DNA of 64,000 bases, taken from contig CANJKZ010000088.1 in NCBI GenBank assembly GCA_947471745.1, positions 124,001-188,000 of the forward strand. The letters are read 5' to 3'. The DNA comes from Closterium sp. Naga37s-1 (lineage: Eukaryota > Streptophyta > Zygnematophyceae > Desmidiales > Closteriaceae). Each line of letters opens with the position of its first letter. Positions within the stretch are counted from its first letter, which is position 1. Made by a program: the position numbers and the translations under genes. Of this stretch, positions 53,447 to 64,000 are shown one piece after another. Below the pieces are notes generated by a model. That model searched no databases, was not told where the DNA came from, and saw nothing but the letters and a program-made list of their open reading frames with translations.

Positions 53447-53879
53447 GTCTCGCAATCCTAGCAGCCATAAAATACCTGGCGAGTAGCATTAGCTACATTG
53501 ACATGTCTCATTTCTTTGGCATCTCGAAGACGTTGTGTCAGGAAATGGTGGACACCTTCCTGATTCATTTCCCCATCGTCTTCAAGAGATGAGTGGGTTC
53601 ACTTCCCTGCACGCGACAAACTAGACGCAATGGCGGAGGAGTTCTGGACCATCAAGGGTGTACCTACGGTGATCAAGGCTACCGAGGAGATACACATTCA
53701 CATATTACGGATGGAGGGGCACCGGGTTGAATACTACACACAGAAAGCAAGCAACGCCATACAGCTTCAACTCACTTGTGATGCGAGGGGCATCAGATGG
53801 GATTATCTCATTGGATACCCAAGGAGTTGTGCATGACTAGCGAGTTTCCATGAACAGTGCACTACATGAAAGGTTACAG

Positions 53880-54009
53880 TGTCAGAATAGGAACGTACGA
53901 ATGATGGACTAGGTAGGAAGAACGAGTACAAGCACTACCTAACCCTAAAGTGTTGTACCCTTTAGGGTATGCCCCACTACAGCCTACAGAGAACAAATAC
54001 AATTTGACA
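53880..54009 (-). repeat. 3' LTR of the 53880-59835 copia
   Basis: TGTCAGAATAGGAACG...CAATTTGACA, 130 bp. Confidence 0.88.
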
Positions 54010-54289
54010 CACCCCCATAGGCAAAGTGCGGGATAGCAAACACAGCGGACGGTCATAAGACCAGTCAAGAAAGAGAACAAGCAAAGCAAAGCTCAGGGTG
54101 GATCTCAAGATCACCACACATTCTGAGCACAAGCAAGCGGCCACAAGGCCAGTTCACATGCAGAGTTATAAAAGCACAAGCAGTACAGTGATCACAACCT
54201 AGCAAGAACAAGCATGCAGGTATATATATACAGATCACAGTACAAGACAAGTCAAGCAACCAGCAAGTGAGGCAGAGTAGGCACAAGGC

Positions 54290-55800
54290 CTAGAGTAGTG
54301 CAGAAACGCTGATGATCACCAGACCCAAGGGCCTTGGTGAAGACATCAGCAGTGTTGGCCCGAGAGGCACGTAAGCAAGGCGTAGCTGACCACGCTGCTG
54401 CAGCTCCCGAGCAAGAAAGTAACAAAGAGCAATGTGCTTCACTATGTGCTCCAGTCTCTGCTCTTGACACAAGGCAATCATGGGCTTGTTGTCAACGTAC
54501 AGAACTGGAGGAGAACGAGGCCGCTCACCCAAGTCAGTCAGCAGGTAGGTCAGCCAGCGTAACTCCTGTGCAGCCATGGCCCCAACGTAGATCTCGGCCT
54601 CATAGCTGGAACTAAGAACAGAAGATGAACGAGTTGACCTCCAAGAGACAGAAACAGAGCCAAGACCAAAAGAGTAACCCAGGGACGACCGCTGAGTTGC
54701 CTAGTCGTCAGCCCAAGAAGCGTCGGAGTGTCCCGTGAGTACCACTGGACCCCGTCCTCCAAGCACAAGCCCCATGCCTGATGTACTGCACAAGTAACGC
54801 AGTACCCTCTGCGCAGCTGTCCAGTGCTCCTTCCTATGTCTCCTGGGGGCGACGAAGCGAGCAAGGATGCTGAGAGGGTACGCGAGGTCAGGTCGTGTGC
54901 ACATCATCAGGCACATGAGGCAGCCCACAAGCTCTAGATACAGGCCACTCGGCTCTACGGACTCGTCCGAAGGTGGAGCTGAGAGCGAGTGGCCTGTAGG
55001 CAGAGGAGTGGGCTGTGGCGAGGAGAACCGAAAGCCGAAGCGCTGAAGGACCTGGTGCACCATGTGTGACTGAGTCAGAGTCATGGTGCACCGTGCTCTG
55101 TCCCGGGTGATCTGCAAGCCAAGATAGCTACCCAGCTCACCCAGATCAGTGCAAGGATGTCTTTTCTGCAGCTCCGCCTTCACAAGGGTCAGCGCCTCAG
55201 TGTCGGCAGTAGCAAAGACCAAGTCGTCGACGTACACGAAGATGTAGAACGGCGGCAGAGTAGGGTCGGTGTGTAGAAACAACGACCGTTCAGCACTCGA
55301 AGGAGAAACCCAAGAGCCGCAAGTGTCGTCCTCAGTGTGTCGTGCCACTCGTGGGGCACCTGTCAGAGACCGTAGACTAGCCGCCGGATGCTCCACTGTG
55401 TACCCTCTTGAAACGACCCAGTGAAGCCAGGTGGGCGGCGCAGCCAGATCTCCTCGTGAAGGCTGCCCTGCAAGAAAGCTGTGGAGAAGTCGAGGGAGTG
55501 CAGCTCGTAGTCACACTGTGCTGCAACGTGCAGCAACACCCGAAGAGTAGTCATCTTCGGGGTGGGGGAGAAGCTCCGGAAGAAGTCGACCCTTTGTCGC
55601 TGACTGAAGCCTCGAGCAACGTAACGCGCCTTGAAGGCAGGCGGAGAACCCGGCGGCCGCTTCACTCTGAAAATCCACATGCCATTGACTATGTTCGCCC
55701 CAGGAGGGGGAACCTCGTCGACGTAGGTGCCTGTGGACTTCCAGGAAGCCATCTCTACATCCATGGCTGTCTGCCACTGAGAGGAGTACTCACCCATGAT
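54290..55800 (-). pseudogene. Family A reverse transcriptase and RNase H relic
   Basis: RT: RYVARGFSQRQRVDFFRSFS, LDFSTAFLQGSLHEEIWLRR and the box FVYVDDLVFATAD. RNase H: RHRKEHWTAAQRVLRYLCST, GHSDASWADD, AAQELRWLTYLLTDLGERPR and ANTADVFTKALG. The relic is broken. Confidence 0.78.
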
Positions 55801-57060
55801 CGCGTCTGCATAAGAGCGCGGGGTGGGGATGTCAAGTGCATCCAAGTCTCCCTCAGGGCAAAGCAGCATGGGCGCAAAACGAGGTAAAGCGGCTGCGAGA
55901 CACTCAAACTCAAACTGCCTGTCCTCAAGGACGCCACAGCCAAGGGCAAGCTCACCCCCAACGGATGGAGGACAGACAGAATGAGACTCAGTAACAAGAC
56001 ACGCGACGTAGTCGAGACGACTCCTAGCAGCAAAGTCGTCTAGCTCAGTGACTAGGGCAAACGCAGCAGTAGACTCAAAGTCAGGGTCTGTGACTTCAGT
56101 AGCGAGGAGATGAGTGATGATAGGACTGGTAGCACGAGCAAGTTCGGACTCGGGGTCAGGGACGTCAAGAAGAGAGGACGCCGGAGGAGACGGCTGGGCA
56201 ACACGCTGTGGAACAGAGGAAGGACAAAGTGCCATAACGTGAGTGCTTGGGACAGCAGGAGGGCAAGGATGTGCAACACGACGAGGACGAACAGGTGTGG
56301 AAGCACGAGTCAGGGACTCAGTCACCTCAGTGTGAGGAGCAGGAGTAGGCAGCGGGGAGCCAGGCAGTAGCTGTGGCTGAGACTGGTCTGTTGGTGGACA
56401 TAGGAGAGGTGGAGTGAGGCCAGTGGAAGATGGGAGACTAAGCACCTGGCGAAGGGCTAAGTCAGGCGGTGGCAGGGACGACTGCGGCTGTGGGTAGAAA
56501 AACGGTCGGCGCGGCACAATACCCGTACCGTCAGCCACTCTAGCACCTCCAGCTCCAGCACACCCAGTACCTCCAGCACCAGCAGCTCCTACAATTCCAG
56601 CACCTCCAGCTCTAGCACCTCCAGCACCTCCAGCTCTAGCACCTCCAGCACCAGCAGCTCTAGCACCTCTAGTACCTCCAGCTCTAGCACCTCCAGCACC
56701 AGTAGCTCCAGTACCTCCAGCACTAGCAGCTCCAGCACCTCCAGCACCTCCAGCTCTAGCACCTGCAGCACCAACAGCTCCAGCACCTCCAGCACCAGTA
56801 GCTCCAGTACTAGCAGCTCCAGCACCAGCAGCTCCAGCACCTCCAGCACAACCAGCACCTCTAGCTCCAGCACCTCCAGCACCTCCAGCACCTCTAGCAC
56901 CAGCAGCTCCAGCACCTCCAGCACCAGCAGCTCTAGCACCCCCAGTGTGAGCACCCCCAGAACCGGCACCCCTAGACTCAGCACCCCCAGAGCCGGCACC
57001 CCCAGACTCAGCAACCCTAGAGTCCGCACCCCTAGTGTCACCACCCCCAGCAGCACCAGA
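55800..57060 (-). pseudogene. Family A integrase-RT linker with AGGAGA repeat
   Basis: The linker is built of GCTGGAGGTGCTGGAGCTGC-type DNA repeat (56540-56960) coding AGAGGAGAAG-like sequence in one frame and LEVLELLVLEV in another. A conserved segment follows (VGGELALGCGVLEDRQFEFE, LDALDIPTPRSYADAIMG) that leads into RT in all family A copies. The relic is broken. Confidence 0.7.
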
Positions 57061-58420
57061 GCTCACAGCGACAAGCTGCGGAGGCGGTGAAGACGGCCGA
57101 GGCGGAGAACCAGGAGGGGTCTCCAAGTGCGGGGAGCGTCGAGTCGTCGCCGTGTGGTAAGCCGCTGGGTCACCCCGCTCAGCTGGGCCGGAGGTGTCAG
57201 AGGAGACCTCCAAAGGCTCAACCAAGGGGGGTGGGTCGACCTGAGACACACTTGAGGGAGCAGGACCCTGCGGGAGGAGGGGGTCTACCGGAGGGGGACC
57301 TGGGACTATGAAGAGGGGCGGCAGGGAGAGAGGGGAAGATGTGTGCGGGTGGAGACGGTAGAAGCAGACTGACTCGTCAAAGGTGATGTCCTCTATGGAC
57401 ACGACCCAAGCGGGTGTCAGGGTGGTAAAACTACCAGGGCGGGGCGTTGGTGGGGAAGCCAAGGAAGACGCAGCGGAGAGTGCAAGGAGAGAGCTTTCTC
57501 GCAGTGGTATCACGAACAAGGGAGATCGTGCCCTAGACCTGAAACGCCAATGCATCTCCCACCTCCCCTGTCCAACGCAGTGTAGGCGAGGTCTCTGGCA
57601 CAGAGACACGGGGCCAGAGGTTGAGCTGATGCGCAACGTATCGGACCGCAAACGGCCAGAGAAAATGGGGAGCAGCCACATGGATCATGGAGGTGCGAGC
57701 AACCTCCATGGCTAACTAATGCGACGCTCGGCAATCCCATTCTGCTGTGGAGAGGCCGGAAGCGTGAACGACTGGACGATGCCCTCCGCACGACAAAATT
57801 CCCGAAGGAGACCGGAGGAAAACTCACCGCCTCTGTCAGAGTGCAGTCGCAGGACCTGGAGGTCTAGCTCAAACCGAGCGCTCAGCTAGCGACGAACAAC
57901 GATAATCCATACGATCAAAACACCTCGGACATCCGCCTTGCTCCGCAAGGGGAAGACTGTGGTGTAGCGCGTGTAGTCGTCAACAACCAGCAGAAAGTAG
58001 TGCTCCTGGTCCTGTCCACGGACGCGTGCTGGGCCCCACACGTCCATGTGGAGAGTCTGCAGAGGAACAGTGGTCAGCGGAAACGAGGAGGAGTGAGGAG
58101 CGGCGCGCTGCCGCCCCTCGAGGTAGGGAAGGCACGGTGGTGCAAGCGAGCGTGGGAGCGGGGGCAGGGACCTGGGGAGGCCAGAGACAAGGAGACGAGA
58201 GTGCATGCCACACAAGCGCGGCAGGGAGGGGTGACCAAGACGGTGGTGCCAGAGGAGAGTCTGGTGCGAGAGTAGCCGACACGAACAAGACGCAGCTAAC
58301 TGACTCGACGCAGCTACCTGACCCAACGCAGCTACGTGTGCTCCGAGTGAAATTGGCGAGGTGCTCGCCAGTGCGTGAGTCCGTACAGATCGCCACAAGC
58401 TCACCCCCAAGAGTATTCAC
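57060..58420 (-). pseudogene. Family A integrase relic
   Basis: Pre-integrase TLLWHHRLGHPSLPRLCGMH and CLPYLEGRQRAAPHSSSFP, core LHMDVWGPARVRGQDQEHYF and DDYTRYTTVFPLRSKADV, tail VSIEDITFDESVCFYRLHP. The relic is broken. Confidence 0.75.
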
Positions 58421-58499
58421 AGTGACAAACTGGTCCTGGAGGACAGCGTTACTCACCAAGTTCTTAGAGAACGAGGGGAGGTGGAAACCTGTGAGGGAG

Positions 58500-59200
58500 C
58501 CTAAGGGGGCTGCCGGACATAGGAGAACGGTGGAGGCACTTGCTACGACTGGGCCCCCAGAGGGGTCAGCTAGACTGACCGGGACAGGTGTAATGAGCGG
58601 TGTGACTGTGGTGCAGTCGCGGAAGAAGCAGCGAGTCGCGCCTAAGTCAAGCGTGAAGGTGTGCAAAGCCTCCACATGTGTTGTAACAATGCTACCAGGC
58701 TCACAGGCACCTAGACTAGAAGTCTCTACACCACTAGGGACGTGTGGTTGAGAAAAACTCTCCCGAAGCTGCTGCGACAAGGGGGTCTCCAGCTGACTCT
58801 GTTGCCGCTGCTGTAGAGGCTGGGTGGCAAGAGGGAGGGAGGAGTAGTGTCTAACAACAGCATCAAACAAAGTCTGGGCCGACGTCACCTGTCAAAAGTG
58901 GTCCCTCTGGTCGACCGGCAGGAGAGATCAGACGGCACGCTGTGCAACAGCGTTGCGCTCCGTCCGCTGTCTGTACGCGAGGCTATCTGCCCGGTACTGT
59001 CTCTGCACGTCCTTGTCAGCGTCAGCAGCAGGCTCAGTGGGAGTCATGGGGGCCGGAAGTGACCCCGACGTGTGCCCGAGTAGGGAGATACCATCTCTGA
59101 TGTAACACCGGAGATGCAAGCGCAGGCACATAAGCCAGAAGTCGAACCGGTACGGGATTCCTTCGGCGTCTAACGCTAAGACCAGTGGCATTGCCATGAC
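58500..59200 (-). pseudogene. Family A gag end and protease relic
   Basis: Gag-like frame MAMPLVLALDAEGIPYRFDF (59197 downward), then LSQQLRESFSQPHV, a relative of the LREWAVQW module, and the protease FTLDLGATRCFFRDCTTVTP (about 58670-58610). The relic is broken. Confidence 0.7.
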
Positions 59201-59244
59201 GGGCAGTGTAGTGGCAAGGGCAGAGCGTGGGTAACTAGAGCAGC

Positions 59245-59690
59245 GTGCTGGCAGCTAAGGCAGTGTGCAGGCACGGCGGCGCGCGGGCTGCAGGGCAGGG
59301 CGGCGCGCGCGCTGCGGGGCAGGGCGGCACGCGGGCTGCAGGGCAGGGCGGCGCGCAAGCTGCAGGGCAGGGCGACGCGCAGGCTGCAGGGGAGGGTGGT
59401 GTGCGAGTTGTCGGTCAGGGCGACGCGCGGGCTGCAGGGCAGGGTAGCGCGCGAGCCGCAGGGCAGGGCGACGCACAGGCTGCAGGGCAGGGCAGGGCAG
59501 AGCGCGAGCAGGGCAGCGTGCAGGTCGTGCGCTAGGCAGCAAGCGGGCAGCGCGACGGGCAGGGTAGAGCACGTGGGGCAGCGTAGGCAGGGCAGCGTGA
59601 GGAACGCTGTTCGGGCAGGGCAGTACGGGCAGTTCGGGCAGGTCTAGAATAGTGGTGGGCCCTAACAAAGCGGTCCTACGGAGGATGGAC
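59245..59690 (-). repeat. G+C-rich tandem leader of the 53880-59835 copia
   Basis: About a dozen degenerate copies of GCAGGGCGGCGCGCGGGCTG (period near 24) between gag and the primer site. Confidence 0.8.
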
Positions 59691-59705
59691 CCGCTCTGAA
59701 TCCCA

Positions 59706-59835
59706 TGTCAGAATAGGAACGTACGAATGATGGACTAGGTAGGAAGAATGAGTACAAGTACTACCTAACCCTAAAGTGTTGTACCCTTTAGGGTATGCAC
59801 CACTACAGCCTACAGAGAACAAATACAATTTGACG
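59706..59835 (-). repeat. 5' LTR of the 53880-59835 copia
   Basis: 130 bp direct copy of 53880-54009, followed by TACAG. Confidence 0.88.
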
Positions 59836-60295
59836 TACAGAATGAGGACTAGTTGGCGATGCATCCTAACCACTACGTGACTTCTGTTTAACACCTTTGT
59901 GTTGGGCTGATAAAAGCCCTTAGGATCTTTCCAAGGCTAAGACCCTGAGTAGGAATGTTGTAATTGCGGAAGCGTTCTTAGTGAACTTTGTTGAACCAAC
60001 TTGCACTAGGGTGTGAGAGCAAGAGATTGATTATAGCAAGGTAATACAAAAGCTTTTATAAGATTACAAGGAATACGAAAAGTTGCAACTAACTGGTTTG
60101 CTGTTGTGGTTCGATATAGTGGCGACTCGGGCAACTGCTCAATACTGAGTCAGTTGTTTGCTCTTGCTGTCGCGCTGTATTTTGTCGAGTCAAGGTCAGC
60201 GACCTTTGACCTTCGCGTAACCTCCAGCTGTTACTTTCTGTCAACCTCCTCGGTTAACTCGTCGTTGCTCCGCTGTGATTCGCCTCGTTTGTAGT

Positions 60296-61390
60296 CTATT
60301 GTTTCGACACAACAGGAGCGTTAAATTGCTTGTTTCCAACACTCCCCTTCGCTTCTCGAGTGTCGATGCTGATGACGTGGCCTTGTCCAATCAGCAGCAT
60401 GCAATACTCGAACTTCTGCTTTCCGAGTTTCTTGGTCAAGTAATCGGCTGCCATCTCGGATGTGGGACAGTAGGATAGCTCAAGTCTCCCCTTCTCGATT
60501 TCGTCTTTTATGAAGAAGTACCGGAGGGCAATGTGCTTCGTTCGATTCGCGGACCCGTTCTTGTTTTCTATGCAAATGGCCGATTGGTTGTCGCAGAAGA
60601 GGGAGAAGCTGGGTAACTTAGCCAGCTTCGCTTCTTCTAGTAGTTTGCGAAGGTACAATCCTTCCTTGGTGGCTGAGCAGAGTGCGATATATTTTGCTTC
60701 AGCTGAGGAGAGAGCAATTAGCTCTTGCTTGCTCGACTGCCACAAGATGGGGCCGATAGGTTCGAGTCGGTAGATGTAGACGGTGCGCGATCGCCTGTTG
60801 TCGGGGTCGCCGGCGTGATCAGCATCCACATAACTGATTAGCTTGGGCGTCTCCGGTCTTGTGGTAGGTTAGGCCGATCGTCGGGGTGCTGACGAGGTAG
60901 TGAAGTGCACGGTCGAGCTCCACCATGTGATCTGCTTCAGGCTTCTTGAGATAGGTGGCGAGTTGACTAGCTGAGTAAGATAGGTCCGGTCGGCCGGTAA
61001 CGGCTGCGAAGAGTAGACAGCCTAGCTTTCGTTGGTAGTCGTGAATGCCGGCGGGTTTGAGTAGGGCGGAGACTTCCTTGCAATTTCCGTCGGTGTAACG
61101 ATATGGCGTGGTGATGGTAGCTGGAGTTAGTCTGAAGCGTTTGGCTATGGTGTCGGCGTATTTTGCGGCACTGAGGTAGATTGCGTTTTCCCCGTCTTGT
61201 ATGTTGAGTCCCAGGTACTGTGTCACGGTAGACGAGACGGTGAGCGTGAGGTCCCGCTGTAGCTCCCCTTCAAACCAAGTTGTTATGCCGTCAATGGAGG
61301 CTATGTAGAGTAGGTCGTCTACGTAGACGATTAGCAGGATGTAGTTGGAACCCTTTAGTGAGTCGGTACATTCCTTGGTCATGCGGTAGT
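60296..61390 (-). pseudogene. Type F RT end and RNase H relic
   Basis: RT box LLIVYVDDLLYIASIDG, YLGLNIQDGENAIYLS and YQRKLGCLLFAAVTGRPDLS. RNase H: DADHAGDPDNRRSRTVYIYR, SSAEAKYIALCSATKEGLYL, CDNQSAICIENKNGSANRTK and MAADYLTKKLGKQKFEYC. The relic is broken. Confidence 0.78.
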
Positions 61391-61399
61391 TGGCAGAAT

Positions 61400-62703
61400 C
61401 CGATGCGGATTAGTCGGGCGTGAAGGTACTGCTGCCACAGTCTCGGGGCTTGCTTGATGCCGTACAATGATTTTTGCAGGTGACATACTTGATTGGGGTC
61501 TGCGTTAGATCCGTGTGGTTGTTCGACAAAAATCTCAGCGTCGACGGGAGCATACAAAAAGGCGTTGGCGACATCGATTTGGAAAAGCTTCTTCCGCTTC
61601 ATGGCGGCTATCGCGAGGAGAATCCACATTGAGGTGAGTTGGCTAACTGGCGCGAAGGTTTTGGTGAAGTCTCGTCCGTGCTCTTGATCGAAGCCGCGTA
61701 CGACCCAGCGTGCCTTAAACTTATCGATCGTTCCGTCAGCTTTTGTCTTCACGCGGAAGACCCATTTTCCCGTGAGAACAGCTCTATTGTGTGCCACTCC
61801 AATAGGCACTACTTTCCAGGTGTTTCTGTCTTCTAGCTCCTTCAGTTCCCTGTCCATGGCTTCACGCCATTTTTCCTTATGCTCACCCCCCAGAGCCTGC
61901 TGAACCGTGGCAGGCTCCTTCGATGGCGCTGCTCCGTGGACGGCGGTGACGAGTCCCAGTATCTGCAGCCCACTCTGTGTGTAGCGAGGGAGATTTGCGT
62001 CCTCGGGATAAGCTACTTCATCTCCCGTTTCTGGATCAGGAAAGAAGTTGGGCCCTATGCGTTCGGAGACGTTGGTGTCGATCGGTTGGGGTGTAACGTA
62101 ACCGTTTTCGGCGAAGTCGTAGTAGACTTCGGCGTTGACACTTTCGCGAGGGTTGTCATCGTCCATGGGAATGTCCACTGAGCAGTACGGAAGAGGTCCG
62201 GCTTCCTCCGAAGCTCCGTCCACGTTCTGCTCGTCCCAGTCTGCCGAAGCGAAGGCTCGGTCCCCACGAAAACCGGCCGTGACATCTCGTTCTGCTTCCA
62301 GGTTGTCCAGGTACGTCTGAAGTGTGAGGCGCTCGTAGAAAATGACATCACGTGCTACTACTGTTTCCTTTGTGTGGACGTAAAAAATCTTCCATGCGTT
62401 GTAGTGTTTTTCGATGCCCAGGTGTAGTCCCCACTGTGCGCGTTGGGAGAATCGGCCGGCTCGTGCAGCTGGGGGTCGGTACTGTACCATGCAGCCGAAT
62501 ACTCGTAACATTTTTGTGCTGCCCAATTTTCCTGTCCACAGCAGATTCGGTGATGCGTTGTTCGGGAGCGATGATGATGAGAGCAAGTTGTGCAGCGTGA
62601 CAGCGTGGTCCATCGCCTCGGGCCACTGGTGGTTGGGCAGTCGCATGCCGCGTAGCTGTTTGCGCATGGTGTTCTGGAGGGTCATGTTCATTCTTTCTGC
62701 CAC
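61400..62703 (-). pseudogene. Type F integrase tail and RT start relic
   Basis: AERMNMTLQNTMRKQLRGMR, KMLRVFGCMVQYRPPAARAG, VVARDVIFYERLTLQTYLDN, an acidic linker, then RT WREAMDRELKELEDRNTWKV, FRVKTKADGTIDKFKARWVV, RGFDQEHGRDFTKTFAPVSQ and IDVANAFLYAPVDAEIFVEQ. The relic is broken. Confidence 0.8.
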
Positions 62704-64000
62704 GCCTTGTTGTTGATGGGCGTAGGGGAGTGAGGTGAGTCGCTTGATGCCTTTCTCTGCCAGGTATTGCGTGAATTACTGTGACTGGTATTCTCCTCCC
62801 TCGTCTGTCTAGAAGCTTTTCAATTTCACTCCTGATTCCCGTTCTGCTACTGGAAGCCAGGCGACGAAGGCTTGGAAAGCCATGTCGCGGCTCGGAAGGT
62901 TGAGGTGCCAGACGTATCGGGTGGCGGCGTCGATGAACGTGATAACGTAGTTGTAGGCTCCTTGTCCACTTTCGCGGTTGAACAATATGTCGCTGTAAAC
63001 CTTCTCCAGTGGTGTGTATGCAGGTGCGCTCGGGTTGTGGTGAGAGACGAATGGCTGATGGGGTAAGTCGGCTTCGGGGCAGGTAAAGCATGTTCCGCGA
63101 ACACGCTGGAGTTCCCTGCCGTCATGTAGTAGCAGTGAGTCCTTATCGAGTACTCCAGCTCTTATCGTGTTGTTTAACGTTGTGTTGCTCGGGTGTCCCA
63201 TCCTTGCGTGCCAGATTGATTCGCTAGCGCGATGTCCGGGTGATCGCCTGTACAGGTCAGAGTTAGAGTAAAATCCCGCAGTGAGATTGGTGCTTCTGTG
63301 AACTTCGCGTGGAGTGGGAGTCAACTGCTGCGCAGGAGTCGGTGGAGTATCGTCGATGAGAGCTGGTGTCGTTGAAGGCCCACGATTGGTGTTGTAGTCG
63401 GTGTTGCCTCTGCTGCTGCTGGTGTTATCTCTGCTGTTACTGATGTTGTCTCTGCTGCTGTCGATGTTGTTTCTGCTGCCGCCGATCTTGTCTCTGCTGC
63501 TGCCGATGTTTGTTGGATTGTCACTAACGCTCTCGTTCGTTGTGCTTCAGGTATAGTGTGTGAGTAACAGAAGCCTCCAGAACTAAAGTCGAGGTCGAGA
63601 TCTGGCGGGTGTGTCCAGGAGGTGAAGTTGACGATGGCGTCGCTGTCGGCGGTGCCTTGGTTTGGAACAAAGTCAAGAACGAAGACATTGTTCTTCAAGA
63701 CTGCTTTGCCGATGTAGAGTCCACCCTTCCCGTGGTACAACTTGAACTCCTGGGTGGTACTGTCTGCTTCGAGATGGATTCCCTTCGCCATTAGTTGACT
63801 GGCGCTAAGTTATAGCCGAGTCCTTCTGTGATTAAAACCTTTGGCATCTGCAGAATAACGTTGGTTTCTCGAGACTGGAGTTGAACTATCCCTTGTCGTC
63901 GTGTGCGCAGGTTCTGGTTGTTGGCGACGGTGATTACGACTTCGCGCTGAAGTTGATGTTCCCGTTGAAAGAAGCGACCCGATGAGCATATGTGTTGTCC
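62704..64000 (-). pseudogene. Type F protease-integrase core relic
   Basis: Pre-integrase SIWHARMGHPSNTTLNNTIR with CFTCPEADLPHQPF; integrase KVYSDILFNRESGQGAYNYV and TFIDAATRYVWHLNLPSRDM; a Thr/Ala-rich spacer (AAAETTSTAAETTSVTAEIT); and the domain end GIHLEADSTTQEFKLYHGKG just after protease. The relic is broken and its start is outside the window. Confidence 0.72.

Larger units (their letters stand above)
50473..53850 (+). pseudogene. HARBI1-like (PIF/Harbinger) transposase relic, split by an LTR element
   Basis: First part 50473-50889: LRAQLWRHDLALWVEDPEGM and FVFIFRINRAILEHI fit the helical N-terminal region. Second part 53447-53850: LAILAAIKYLASSISYIDMS with FFGISKTLCQEMV fits the helix-turn-helix-like block. 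GVPTVIKATEEIHIHI, RVEYYTQKASNAIQLQLTCD and YLIGYPRSC fit the DDE nuclease. The usual first Asp (GAIDGTH) reads Glu here (KATEEIH), while the second (CDARG) is kept. In-frame stops follow PIVFKR (near 53590) and YPRSCA (near 53834), and the frame changes near 53600. It is a decayed DNA-transposon or domesticated HARBI1 gene. The LTR element 50890-53446 inserted into it. Confidence 0.62.
53880..59835 (-). mobile_element. Broken minus-strand Ty1/copia (family A) with both LTRs
   Basis: 130-bp LTRs at 53880-54009 and 59706-59835 (about 4 differences), a perfect target duplication TACAG (53875-53879 and 59836-59840), a primer site TGGGATTCAGAGC (59705-59693) and a purine tract (CTATGGGGGTG, 54020-54010). 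Minus-strand order: G+C-rich repeat leader, gag, protease, integrase, repeat linker, RT, RNase H, 3' untranslated region. It is broken, several breaks. It lies just after the Harbinger relic. Confidence 0.88.
59841..64000 (-). mobile_element. Broken minus-strand copia of a sixth type (F), running off the window
   Basis: The 3' LTR ends at 60341 on the purine tract side (plus strand TTTCCAACA|CTCCCCTTCGCT). Its other edge, somewhere near 59840-59960, is not clear. On the minus strand: RNase H (60829-60350), RT (61750-60830), integrase (63150-61900), pre-integrase (63324-63150), protease region (63990-63330). Gag and the 5' LTR lie beyond 64000. It is broken in a few places. Confidence 0.8.

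Overview
This window looks like nuclear DNA of a GC-rich, repeat-laden member of the green lineage. Nearly all of it is Ty1/copia LTR retrotransposons nested in one another. The one host gene encodes a TraB-domain protein of the plant/animal type, cut into many short exons. A streptophyte (charophyte) alga such as a Closterium-like zygnematophyte would fit, but nothing here proves the species.

Layout. 1-4703: broken copia pieces on the minus strand, one family carrying LTRs of about 1.1 kb, with a small solo LTR of another family inside. 4704-12321: an old plus-strand copia relic. A second copia (6162-11253) sits inside it, and so do two short terminal-inverted-repeat elements (5448-5677 and 11311-12080) that belong to one family. 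12322-20990: the host gene, minus strand, 11 exons, 1204 codons. The exon/intron chain closes in frame and ends in a hydrophobic tail anchor. Almost every intron carries its own private minisatellite. 20990-28567: a broken plus-strand copia followed by a LINE-type reverse transcriptase relic. 28568-39412: a minus-strand copia split by a very young, apparently whole copia (32737-39217; 865-bp LTRs, perfect 5-bp target duplication, one long gag-pol frame). 39413-41236: the reverse-transcriptase part of another copia family. 41237-48064: a third copia type, with a solo LTR and a tiny poly(A)-tailed insert inside it. 48065-49478: a minisatellite, a possible retroposon tail and the 3' end of a copia. 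50473-53850: a dead HARBI1-like (PIF/Harbinger) transposase gene split by a coding-free LTR element. 53880-59835: a broken minus-strand copia with both LTRs and a perfect target duplication. 59841-64000: another minus-strand copia that runs off the window.

Four elements with paired LTRs show about 3% divergence between their LTRs, by hand count. The 32737-39217 element shows about one difference in 865 bases. The locus therefore records one older wave of insertion and one recent one.

The strongest candidates for something new are these. (1) The host-gene introns contain tandem repeats that start at, or include, the splice site; one array carries about 70 copies of a GTGAGC donor. (2) A short TIR element family has AGGGCCT ends and 10-bp target duplications. 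(3) One copia lineage carries an expanded peptide repeat of the type LREWAVQWGSPGGGA on both sides of its protease-integrase block. (4) A coding-free LTR element is built from minisatellites.
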